Source: a virus
Virus record (IMG/VR): IMGVR_UViG_3300020183_000121
Span: 1-49,690 of that record
Reading direction: 5' to 3' (one strand)
Length of the DNA: 49,690 nt
Positions within the stretch are counted from its first letter, which is position 1, and every line of letters starts with the position of its first letter. This document shows, in pieces, positions 33,705-42,003 of the stretch. The notes beneath the pieces are model-generated. The model did no database searches. It was not told where the DNA came from and saw only the letters and a program-made list of their open reading frames with translations. The position numbers and the translations under genes were made by a program.

Positions 33705-34723
33705 ATGCTGCCTTTATTTAACTCTACGTACTCCTCCAGTTTTTTAGATAGCTCTGAAGTAAGTTGACTAACTCTTCCTGGGCTTATTCCAAGTTTTTTA
33801 GATATTTCATTATTAGAAAGTATTTTTTTACCATTATAGCCTAATTTATGTTCTAAGATTAACTGCTCTTGAGGAGTTAGCGAACTGTATAAAGTGTCAA
33901 GTACGTTCTTTTTAAAATTAGTATTTTCGGTTGCAGTAATTTCTTGAGAGGTGGCAGGGGTGCTTCCGGAGTAGGCAGTGTGTCCTTCGCTGTAAGTCTT
34001 CTTTTCCATTTCCTTTACTTTTTGAATCTGCTTTACTGACATTCCAGTTAAATCTGCTAATTCTGCATCTGAAGGCGGACGGCCTTTATTTTCGTAGAAC
34101 TCAGCCTCATGCTTCTTAATGGAACTTAGCTGCTGATAGGCACGCTCTGGCATAGGAGAAGGATTAAGATCTCTAGAGTATCTGCTTAAAGGCTGTAACT
34201 GGGTGTATACCCAACTTTTTAAAGATGCTCCAGATTTAGGGTCATAAGTTTTTATAGCTTTTGCTGCCAATACTTTGGCCTTACTCTTTACAGCAGGACC
34301 GGCATTGAGACCAGAATAAGCGTAAATTGCCTTATCAATATCTGATGAAAGTTCATCAAGAATCTTTTGCATATTTTCAGTTTTTTTATTTTTAGCCCAA
34401 TCAGAGTGCATTTCCTCTAAGGTTTGTTTTTTTACCGGAGCTTGAGGAATCGGAGAGGCGCTGGCAGCGGGGAAAGTAGTTGTTGCAATCTGCGGGGATT
34501 TAGGAAGTCCGTCAGTGCCTGTTGGGGCAAGTTTGGGGAATATGGGCTCTAGGGGCTCTGGGGGCTCCGGAGCCTTTAGGGGCTCTTCTGGAAGCTCTGG
34601 AGCTAAAGGAGGCTCTGCAGGCTTCTTAATAGCCTCCATTGAATCGTAGAAAGCGGGTTGCTCAAATCCATTAAACAGACTTAGAGTCTTTGAAGGTTTA
34701 GGTATGGTTGGAAATAAGTCCAT
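33701..34723 (-). CDS. Sigma-70-family-like factor with Pro-rich N-terminus
   Basis: A 340-residue protein. Residues 1-100 are a Pro/Glu/Ala-rich low-complexity segment. Then AAKAIKTYDPKSGASLKSWV (153-172) matches the core of sigma region 2 (FDPxxGxxFxTYA), GRPPSDAELADLTGMSVKQI (214-233) matches region 3, and LTPQEQLILEHKLGY (282-296) followed by NNEISKKLGISPGRVSQLTS (304-323) matches the region 4 helix-turn-helix that reads the -35 box. It would direct host RNA polymerase to phage promoters. Its place inside the tail gene block is unusual, as is the Pro-rich extension. The gene keeps a normal ATG and an ATG-TGA end coupled to the next gene. Family assignment is good. Confidence 0.8.
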   Translation of the reverse strand: MDLFPTIPKPSKTLSLFNGFEQPAFYDSMEAIKKPAEPPLAPELPEEPLKAPEPPEPLEPIFPKLAPTGTDGLPKSPQIATTTFPAASASPIPQAPVKKQTLEEMHSDWAKNKKTENMQKILDELSSDIDKAIYAYSGLNAGPAVKSKAKVLAAKAIKTYDPKSGASLKSWVYTQLQPLSRYSRDLNPSPMPERAYQQLSSIKKHEAEFYENKGRPPSDAELADLTGMSVKQIQKVKEMEKKTYSEGHTAYSGSTPATSQEITATENTNFKKNVLDTLYSSLTPQEQLILEHKLGYNGKKILSNNEISKKLGISPGRVSQLTSELSKKLEEYVELNKGSM

Positions 34724-34757
34724 ATTGTTATTTTACCGTATTTTTACTACAAAAGAA

Positions 34758-36371
34758 TTAGTCTAATAATTTTGACTTTAACACTGAGGTAGAGCCTTTA
34801 AATAATGCCAACTCAGAACCAGATAAATATTGTTCAAAAATATCTAAGTCTTGTTTTTCCATTACATGCCTTATTCTCACGCTAGTCATTACTCTATTGG
34901 AAGACGTAGACATAATGATGGATACCGATTCAACTACACCTCTTTTCTTCCAATCCTTAGCCAAACCTGATATATTTTCTCCTGCACTAGATCCTGTATT
35001 CCTCTCCAAAAGTATTACATTACCCGGACATATATCTAACCTATATCCAAACATTATATCTTGAGTTCTTGTGCTAAATAGCTTTGAAAAATAATAAGAC
35101 TTAGTTAACTCATCTGCAAAATCAGCAATATCTTGAGCTGTAGTAGAACTTGAAGAGCTTGGAGCAGAATTAGGAGAAGGTTCATATGAAGGTACTATTC
35201 CTACCTTTGATTTAAACTGACCTTTATCCAATCTGCTTCTGTATACGCAACTCATATAATTCGGCAAAGGAAACACCATGAATGGCCCACCGTCTATGCC
35301 AGGTAATGTCGGTACAAATTGCCCTACAAATCTAGTATCTATTACCTTAGGGGAGCCGGACTTAGCAAGCTCATCTGATTGGGCGTTTCCATACAGTATG
35401 GCCCCTGTTGGCAAAATTCCAATATTTGGGGATCCTCCTGCAAAATCAAATTCATAATCCTTAAATGTTTTCAGTGCAAGGGCCGTAGAAGGATATGGAG
35501 ACACCTTGCATGTCTTGACTCCCGGTATAAGCACACAGCCAAATGTAGATAATAAAGATGTCAGCTTTTCAAATCCGCTGGATCCTCCTTCTCCAGTAAG
35601 TATTACGGATCCCACCAGTTCATTTATATTTCTCAAAACATCTGGAACCTTCGTCAAGGCACTGGAAGCTTTGGATGTTAATTTCATACCGCCATAGCTA
35701 AATATTTTTTTAAGAGCATCCACTGCTAAAGAATTATTGGAGGGGGGCTGCCTGATAAAATTTGCAAGAGGCTGCTCCGCCTTAAAGATCATAGAAGGCT
35801 TTATAACGTCCTCCCACCAATCGCTTTCTCCGTATACGTTAAAATCAATAGGAGTGCCTCCTGCTCCCCCTGCCACTCTTGGAGCATTTGGAACATCGGG
35901 TATCGCTAATTGACTGAACTCTGTCTTGAACCAGTCGTATGGAGTATTTTTGTCAAAATCACCAGATGCGAACGAACTTATGTCAAGATCATAAAGCCAG
36001 TGAATAAGCACAATTGTTGTAGTTGTTCCAGTTGTATTAAAGTCAACTGTGCTCGACAACACATATCCATCAAAAATAATATCTTCAGAGTCTCCTTTTG
36101 GAAGAGCGTCTTTAACATTGTCGGGATGGGGCTTTCCAAACCCCTTAACTTTTATGGAAGCTTTTGTTTTAGACTTTATGTCATCCGGGGTTAAATTAAT
36201 TGAATTAGCTGGATTATTTAAAGTTACCCCTGACGGTATCTGTACTCTGGCTATTGGTATCTGATTAAGTACGAACTCAACCACCATGTCTACAATTGGA
36301 ATCGACTTATCTTTTACAGTTAAGTATGCCTCCAGTTGATATGCAGCTTGATTAGATGGTATTGAGTTCAT
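34758..36371 (-). CDS. Baseplate hub-like protein
   Basis: A 537-residue beta-rich protein with an N-terminal beta domain (VEFVLNQIPIARVQIPSGV), a second segment IFDGYVLSSTVDFNTTGTTT followed by VLIHWLYDLDISSF, and a C-terminal part with DICPGNVILLERN and a helix. The domain order resembles gp27/gpD-type hub proteins that cap the tube and hold the spike. It lies between the tape-measure region and the wedge genes, the expected place. No signature motif is decisive, so the call rests on layout, size and position. Confidence 0.55.
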   Translation of the reverse strand: MNSIPSNQAAYQLEAYLTVKDKSIPIVDMVVEFVLNQIPIARVQIPSGVTLNNPANSINLTPDDIKSKTKASIKVKGFGKPHPDNVKDALPKGDSEDIIFDGYVLSSTVDFNTTGTTTTIVLIHWLYDLDISSFASGDFDKNTPYDWFKTEFSQLAIPDVPNAPRVAGGAGGTPIDFNVYGESDWWEDVIKPSMIFKAEQPLANFIRQPPSNNSLAVDALKKIFSYGGMKLTSKASSALTKVPDVLRNINELVGSVILTGEGGSSGFEKLTSLLSTFGCVLIPGVKTCKVSPYPSTALALKTFKDYEFDFAGGSPNIGILPTGAILYGNAQSDELAKSGSPKVIDTRFVGQFVPTLPGIDGGPFMVFPLPNYMSCVYRSRLDKGQFKSKVGIVPSYEPSPNSAPSSSSSTTAQDIADFADELTKSYYFSKLFSTRTQDIMFGYRLDICPGNVILLERNTGSSAGENISGLAKDWKKRGVVESVSIIMSTSSNRVMTSVRIRHVMEKQDLDIFEQYLSGSELALFKGSTSVLKSKLLD

Positions 36372-37111
36372 GCTTCGTTAACTGCCAATATAAAGGCGGC
36401 AATACCGTCTTCTACTGAGGTAGAGAAAAATAAGGCTTCGGAATATTCTGACTTCCCGTACATCAGTTGCGTCAAAAAATCTTTATCTAACTTGATGTCT
36501 TTCCATATTTGAACTAAATCTCCGGAATAGGGAGTTATAAACTTAAACAACCCCTCTACGGGATCTCCGTTTCCTGCGGTACATTTAAGTGTTACATTGT
36601 AGCCGGAGGTGCCCAGTTCAAATGAAATAGGGTTGGCTGCTGACCAACTCTGATTAAATAATCCGTTTATATCTATTTTTAAACTTGGATATATTCCATA
36701 AACTCTAAGAGACCATTGAAGATTAAATTTATTCAAAGGTCCGGATATGTAATAGCTTATGTTGAGATTAGAAGTTTTAGTTGACTCCACCAATTTGTGA
36801 GGTTGATCAAAAATTGAATCTAATTGATTCAAAGCTTCTAACCCAGACCTCCAAGATATTACATCTTTAAATTTGCTATTCCTTATGCAGTAGTCAAGGT
36901 GCCTTATTCTATACGCCAGATACATAGGGTCAGTCGAAACAAGCCCAAGCAATTTAGCTGCTTTTTCATATACGGCAAGCTGCTGTAATGAGTACTCCCC
37001 TGAAGAAGTATGAGGAAATCCTGGAAAATAACCATCCATGGACAAGGCGCCGAGCATCTTTGAGAACGGGGCGTCTACAGGAATTGGGTTAGTAGAATCA
37101 TATACTGTCAT
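36368..37111 (-). CDS. Hypothetical tail protein
   Basis: A 247-residue protein, helical in the first 130 residues and beta-rich later. It begins MTVYDSTNPIPVDAPFSK. The start overlaps the upstream TAA (TAATG) and the stop overlaps the hub-like start (ATGA). It occupies the slot between tape measure and hub, where tube-cap or LysM-type tail proteins occur, but no LysM or other motif is visible. Confidence 0.6.
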   Translation of the reverse strand: MTVYDSTNPIPVDAPFSKMLGALSMDGYFPGFPHTSSGEYSLQQLAVYEKAAKLLGLVSTDPMYLAYRIRHLDYCIRNSKFKDVISWRSGLEALNQLDSIFDQPHKLVESTKTSNLNISYYISGPLNKFNLQWSLRVYGIYPSLKIDINGLFNQSWSAANPISFELGTSGYNVTLKCTAGNGDPVEGLFKFITPYSGDLVQIWKDIKLDKDFLTQLMYGKSEYSEALFFSTSVEDGIAAFILAVNEA

Positions 37112-37593
37112 TATCTATTCCTACTTGGAATCACTGACATACTTATACTAAATTTTGCAAAACCAAATTCATTACCTGAAGCATTTATCTGCATCGTCAT
37201 GCCGTCTATAAATCCAACTAAATTATTTATAGGAGGTATGGTCAATGTGATCGGAGTTGATATATTTTTAAAATTTGAAGCTCTATTATTTTCATAAAAG
37301 TCTATTATTTTTTTAGCTGCACTGTATTCGTTGGTATCACAAGAGTTAACTGCAATTCCCTCAATAACGCATTTGGATATTTCATTTCCCAGCGGATAAA
37401 TATATATTGAGTCGCTGAGAGTGTGAAAAAATGCCAATTTAGCAGATTGACTCAACCCAACACTAGTTATAAGTATATCTACATTACTACCGCCCAGCTT
37501 AGATGGCATAAGATCTATCGATGCTAATTTCGCTGGAGTGGAATTTGGCACCTTGAACATCTTTCCAAAACTAGATCCAAATATGTCTGGCAT
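37111..37593 (-). CDS. Hypothetical tail protein
   Basis: A 160-residue protein beginning MPDIFGSSFGKMFKVPNS, beta-rich, with DILITSVGLSQSAKLAFF and a C-terminal strand pair. It sits 11 nt after the tape-measure candidate. Such small proteins after the tape measure often link it to the hub; this is context only. Confidence 0.6.
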   Translation of the reverse strand: MPDIFGSSFGKMFKVPNSTPAKLASIDLMPSKLGGSNVDILITSVGLSQSAKLAFFHTLSDSIYIYPLGNEISKCVIEGIAVNSCDTNEYSAAKKIIDFYENNRASNFKNISTPITLTIPPINNLVGFIDGMTMQINASGNEFGFAKFSISMSVIPSRNR

Positions 37594-37604
37594 TGTAGAT
37601 ATCC

Positions 37605-40600
37605 TTATTGAGTGGCATCTGCCATAGCTTGGCCGGCATCGGCGCCTCTTTGAGACGAAGCCACTAGTTTTACAAGCAGTTTCTTCACATCATCTAGAAC
37701 ACTGCTCATCATTACTATAGCTTTATTAACTTCATCTGCTTTTACTGGCCTAGCATCAACAAAAGAGTCGGAGCTTCTTGCAACAGGAGCTTCGCCTACA
37801 GGTGTCTTTTCGGTACCCTCAACTGGACGTGCAAGCAGTTCGGGCACAGCGGGGGAGGAGGCTACACTTGCGGCACTAGTAGGGGCAATCAGTTGGCGCG
37901 CTTCACGTTCGTACTCTAGCTCAACATTCACTCTTGCCTCCGCTTCGGTAACACCTCTGGACTTCATGTAGTCCTGTACTCTTTTTTCAACCTCTGCTCT
38001 CTTCTTCTGCTGCTCTTCAGTAGCCGCGGTAGCGGTAGCCGCGGTAACAGTTGAAGATGGTGGACTTGTCCTAGCTTTTATTTCTTCCATCAGTTTTTTC
38101 TTTTCATCCTCAGTAGTAGCCGCTCTAACAGCCTGGATACCCCGGATATCTGCGAGCGCCCTTTTAACTACTTCTGTTTCTCTTTTTTGCTTTTGGTTAG
38201 GGCTGGACAGTGCTTCCAATTTCTTAAGTTCGCCCTCAAGAGTTTGAGCTCTGGTATTCAAGGCCTCCTCGAGCTCTACAGATGACGTACCTGAGGCTGC
38301 CTCTACTATCTCCCCAAATGTAAAACCCGTCTCTTCCACAGCCGCAGCGGCGTCGTCATCCGACATGCCGGGACTTCCCGCTTTTAACTTATCTATTTTG
38401 GCTCTTCTTATGGCGCCCAAGGCAGAAGAAACGTTTTGTTGAAGATTGCCTTTGCTGCTTCTTAAAGTAGAGTTTATTGCATTCTGATTCTCAGTAACTG
38501 CCTGTGCCTGCAGTACCATGCTAGTTGCACCATATTTTTCTATGTCAAGTTCTTCTTTTAGTCTAACCGTTGCTGTGCGCTGAGGCCCCCGATCGGCAGC
38601 TAAGCCAAAACGATCCATACTATTTCCAAGAATAGATAGTATCTGACCCCTTTCTGTCCTTTCTATTACTCCGCTATTTACCAAAGATTCTAGTAACGCC
38701 GCTCTACTAGACTGATCCTTCATGTCGTTAAATCTTACAGCAAATTCATGGAAATTCATTTGAGCTACTTGTGATTCCTCCATGCCAAATGCTTTTGCAA
38801 GTTCAGCAGCAGCCCCTCCTGTCATCTTTTTTGTTAAACTCTCTGGATTTGTATTGACACTTTCAAACTCTCTCTTCAATGTGCCCAGTAGGTTTACATC
38901 CTCACTTCTAGCAAAGAAATCGCTCACACTAGTCATAGCACCTGTAACCGACATGCCCCTTTCTATGCCTTCAGGACTCACATATGCAGAAACCTTGGCA
39001 CCTGTTTTACTAATCAATTCTGCCACAGTCTCAGGGGATATATTTTTACCTTGATCAACGTCGTCCAACAGCTGTTTAACATCAGGATCGTTTGCGCTTA
39101 AAACCCCATCACTTATTGCTGCCTTTAGCGACAGGAATGCCCTAGTAGAAGGGTTTATCTTGGCCTTGGCTGCTATATCCATTTGCTGAGCAAGAGATTG
39201 CTCAAGAGTCATTGGTCTTTGCATTCGCTGAGATAGCCCTACACGGGCAATAGCGGCTGAACCCAGCTCTATACCTACGCCTCCGCTTAGGCCCAGGCTC
39301 TCGGCGAGTTGTGAAGAAGTCTCCAAAACTGCCATGGATTCCCTAGGCCCCAAGCTTGCGAATTTACCTAAATGAATTGCTGCCTCGACCTGTTGCATCA
39401 TAGAAGTTCCGGCTTTTCTTTGTGCCTGAGCCTCTAGGAATACCCTAGTTTGATCGTCCATTGGACCTGGCCCAGCCTGAGCTGCAAGATCCTGGAATAT
39501 TCTTCCTGCCGAATCATCCAAAGCTCTTCCAAACTGTCCCTTAAATATTTTTTGCATCGACTGAGTTATCTCGGATATCTGCATACCAATTCGCTTACCT
39601 GCAGCAGCTACCTCGCTGAATCCTTCCAATTGAATTGATATGGACTCCTCTAGTTTCTTTACATCTTCAGGCGTGACGGCTCCGAATGTATCGACTCCAC
39701 CAGAAGTAAGTACTCCTGACTTTGCCAGCTCGTTCATCATTTGGCCAGCACGTAGCATTCCCATCCCTCTTATTCCTGAGAAGGGAGAACTAGCAGACTC
39801 TATTCTGCTTACTATTCCAGATGTTATTCTGTCAGCAGCCATTATTGGACGCCCCATAGCATCCTGGCCTGATATAGTGGTTCCAAGTGACCCCATCATG
39901 GAAAGAGACTGTATTGCAGCCTGGCTAAAAGTACTTGAATCTTTACTCACCCCAGTTATATCCATAATGGCATCTAATAGAGCCTGCCCTGCGGGGCTAT
40001 CCGACGATAAACCCAATGCTTGAATTAATTGGGGCGCCATCTTAGCCATCATGCCAGAAGTATTGACAAAATTTGTCGCTCCCTCGGCGTTTTTGATTAC
40101 TTGCTGTACCGTAGCCTTAAGGTCTGGAGTCAGTAGTTTGTTCGCTTCAACTGCAGATTCTGGCGTTCCTTTCTGCGCCAACTCTATTAATTTCTTAAGT
40201 TCAGGATCGCTACTAACAGACGGCCCTCCAACAGCTGCCTCGTATAAAGAAAAGGTATCTTTAAATCTTGAACTGTTTCTCAGTTTCTCTATATTCGCCA
40301 GTTGCACTCCAAATCCGTACCCAGTTTCAGCTGCTCCTAAACTTGGATCAAAGGACATGAGTTGCTCTACGGGGGCAGGATTGCCAGTAAATGCCTGCAT
40401 CTGTAACATATGCTCATTAAATTTATCTATTTCTTGCTGATTGGACATCAGGCTAGGCAGCGGCGGAGGCTTCAAAATAGATGCACCTAGTCGTTTTTGC
40501 AATTGAGAATATAAAAATGCCCCTGCATCCGCTCCTCCTCCTATGGGCATTGAGTTTTGCATTGCAGTAATCGCCCCAGGTATTGGCCCTAAGTACGGTG

Positions 40601-40883
40601 CTAGCTCTGGAGATTTAAGCATCGGGATCACCATCTGAGCTATTGCACCTGCCTCAGGTCCCGCTACAGCGCTAAAAACATCGGTCATCTGCCCAAACAT
40701 ATTGGGAGACTGATATGGCAAAGGTAAAGAATAAGTGCTATTTGGTTTAAATTGTGTTCCAAGCAAATAGGCATTTGCTTGCAACATATTACTAATTTGG
40801 CCCATCATGGCCAAATTTTGATTGCTATAGGCAGAAGCAGTATCTACAAATTGTCTTGGAAATTGTTCTGGAACTTGACCCAT
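37605..40883 (-). CDS. Tape measure protein (candidate)
   Basis: A 1092-residue, mostly helical protein rich in Ala, Met and Gln, with an N-terminal Pro/Gln part, several hydrophobic helices (e.g. GAIAQMVIPML) and Lys/Glu coiled-coil segments near the C-terminus (about 860-990). It is the longest helical gene of the tail block and directly follows the frameshifted chaperone, the standard position of the tape measure in contractile and flexible tails. By the general rule of about 0.15 nm per residue it would give a tail of about 160 nm. No lysozyme or peptidase motif is recognised. Confidence 0.72.
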   Translation of the reverse strand: MGQVPEQFPRQFVDTASAYSNQNLAMMGQISNMLQANAYLLGTQFKPNSTYSLPLPYQSPNMFGQMTDVFSAVAGPEAGAIAQMVIPMLKSPELAPYLGPIPGAITAMQNSMPIGGGADAGAFLYSQLQKRLGASILKPPPLPSLMSNQQEIDKFNEHMLQMQAFTGNPAPVEQLMSFDPSLGAAETGYGFGVQLANIEKLRNSSRFKDTFSLYEAAVGGPSVSSDPELKKLIELAQKGTPESAVEANKLLTPDLKATVQQVIKNAEGATNFVNTSGMMAKMAPQLIQALGLSSDSPAGQALLDAIMDITGVSKDSSTFSQAAIQSLSMMGSLGTTISGQDAMGRPIMAADRITSGIVSRIESASSPFSGIRGMGMLRAGQMMNELAKSGVLTSGGVDTFGAVTPEDVKKLEESISIQLEGFSEVAAAGKRIGMQISEITQSMQKIFKGQFGRALDDSAGRIFQDLAAQAGPGPMDDQTRVFLEAQAQRKAGTSMMQQVEAAIHLGKFASLGPRESMAVLETSSQLAESLGLSGGVGIELGSAAIARVGLSQRMQRPMTLEQSLAQQMDIAAKAKINPSTRAFLSLKAAISDGVLSANDPDVKQLLDDVDQGKNISPETVAELISKTGAKVSAYVSPEGIERGMSVTGAMTSVSDFFARSEDVNLLGTLKREFESVNTNPESLTKKMTGGAAAELAKAFGMEESQVAQMNFHEFAVRFNDMKDQSSRAALLESLVNSGVIERTERGQILSILGNSMDRFGLAADRGPQRTATVRLKEELDIEKYGATSMVLQAQAVTENQNAINSTLRSSKGNLQQNVSSALGAIRRAKIDKLKAGSPGMSDDDAAAAVEETGFTFGEIVEAASGTSSVELEEALNTRAQTLEGELKKLEALSSPNQKQKRETEVVKRALADIRGIQAVRAATTEDEKKKLMEEIKARTSPPSSTVTAATATAATEEQQKKRAEVEKRVQDYMKSRGVTEAEARVNVELEYEREARQLIAPTSAASVASSPAVPELLARPVEGTEKTPVGEAPVARSSDSFVDARPVKADEVNKAIVMMSSVLDDVKKLLVKLVASSQRGADAGQAMADATQ

Positions 40884-40885
40884 AA

Positions 40886-42000
40886 TTATTCGTCTATTTT
40901 ACCAAAAATCTGCTTCCACTCCTCATATAGCTCTTCGTTGGTCTGATTACTTGATTTTACGGAATAAGCCTTATCCGCAATAAAGTCAATCTTATCTACA
41001 TACTGAGCCATGGCGTCGTTTAATCCGTCTATTGGATTTTGGTAAATACCAGCAGACAGAACCGCTCTTTTATTATTCAGTATTTCTTTATATACCGCTA
41101 TTGACCTTTTATAGGCCTTATACTGAATAATTATTGATTCTCTAGCTACTCCTAGTCTGTCTTGAGTGGGGCTATGGCTCAGTAGAGAATTCTCATAGGC
41201 GTCAAGTATTAGGAGCGCCCATCTGCCCCAGTTTGAAAAAAATCTGGATCTCCTGCTTCTTTGGTTAGTTGCAGCACTTCAGCATCAAATCTTTGATACT
41301 TTTCGAACATTAAATTGTACATAGGTACGCTAAGATCAGAAAACTTATCTACAGCTGCCCATAGAACTTTTTGACCTGGAGTCGAACTCAGTACAGATTC
41401 TTTTTTTTGCATTACGCCATCTTTATCTCTTATAAGAAAAGAATCTTTTTTTGACTCATCTCCATACATCTTTTCTACACTTTGAAAACCTTTTATAGTC
41501 ACACCGTCCTCTCCCTGAAATTGAATTTCTACGAGAGAGCTGGCCATAGCAAATCTCATATGAGCTCCAGCCAAAGCAATCATATTTGAGTATGGAACTC
41601 TGGTACTTTGAATGACTATTGCTTCGGATATGGCATCCAGCTCAGATGTTGACAGTGTCTTAAAGGTCATCTTGACGGCCCCGTTAAAAGCATTAAATGT
41701 CTTTTTATATGGGCAATTGGATACTATGGACTTTAGGAATGCTAATTTTTCTTCCTTCGAAACACTATATTCAGGCTCACTATTTGAGGGTTTACTTTCT
41801 TTTCTTTCCTCAACAATCTTGCTTATCTTATTCACAGCCTCCGTTAATTTTTCAACAGTCTTCTTAGCGTCAGATCTCATATCCGGAGGAAGATCTTCTT
41901 CAGGAATAGGTGCAATATTTTCTGGCAACTTATCAGTTTCTACAAAATCTCCTGCCTCATTTAGCTTATACTTCTTATCTGGTTCTAGTGGAAGATCCAT
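40886..42000 (-). CDS. Tail assembly chaperone, -1 frameshift product (G-T type)
   Basis: The 263-residue frame (41209-42000) reads the T-run at 41242-41236 as TTT TTT and stops soon after. A -1 slip there continues in an open frame to TAA at 40886, giving a predicted 371-residue fusion (255 + 116 residues). The extension has no good start of its own and ends two bases before the tape-measure ATG, which fits the lambda G/G-T and Mu-type arrangement, in which the long form recruits the tape measure. Its sequence (e.g. RLGVARESIIIQYKAYKRSI) is ordinary, protein-like and helical. A missing or extra T in the assembly would also produce this picture. Confidence 0.7.
41209..42000 (-). CDS. Tail assembly chaperone (short form)
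   Basis: A 263-residue protein. The N-terminal 80 residues are charged and Lys/Glu-rich; then NCPYKKTFNAFNGAVKMTFK (about 94-113) matches the pattern found in phage tail assembly chaperones, and the rest is helical. It binds the tape measure in the cytoplasm before tube assembly and is not in the virion. The stop comes shortly after a T7 slippery run, so a longer form is made by frameshift. It lies between the spike and tape-measure genes. Confidence 0.72.
   Translation of the reverse strand: MDLPLEPDKKYKLNEAGDFVETDKLPENIAPIPEEDLPPDMRSDAKKTVEKLTEAVNKISKIVEERKESKPSNSEPEYSVSKEEKLAFLKSIVSNCPYKKTFNAFNGAVKMTFKTLSTSELDAISEAIVIQSTRVPYSNMIALAGAHMRFAMASSLVEIQFQGEDGVTIKGFQSVEKMYGDESKKDSFLIRDKDGVMQKKESVLSSTPGQKVLWAAVDKFSDLSVPMYNLMFEKYQRFDAEVLQLTKEAGDPDFFQTGADGRS
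41236..41242 (-). promoter_or_regulatory. Probable -1 ribosomal frameshift slippery site
   Basis: On the minus strand the sequence GATTTTTTTCAAAC contains T TTT TTT in frame with the chaperone gene (frame-zero codons 41241-41239 and 41238-41236). This is a classical X XXY YYZ heptamer. Slipping back by one base gives codon TCA next and opens the 116-codon downstream frame. I see no clear stimulating pseudoknot within a short reach. Confidence 0.7.
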
Positions 42001-42003
42001 AAT

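Noticed and set aside
40752-40946. Plus-strand frame across the gap before the tape-measure gene
   Set aside because: The gap is fully explained by the -1 frameshift extension on the minus strand.
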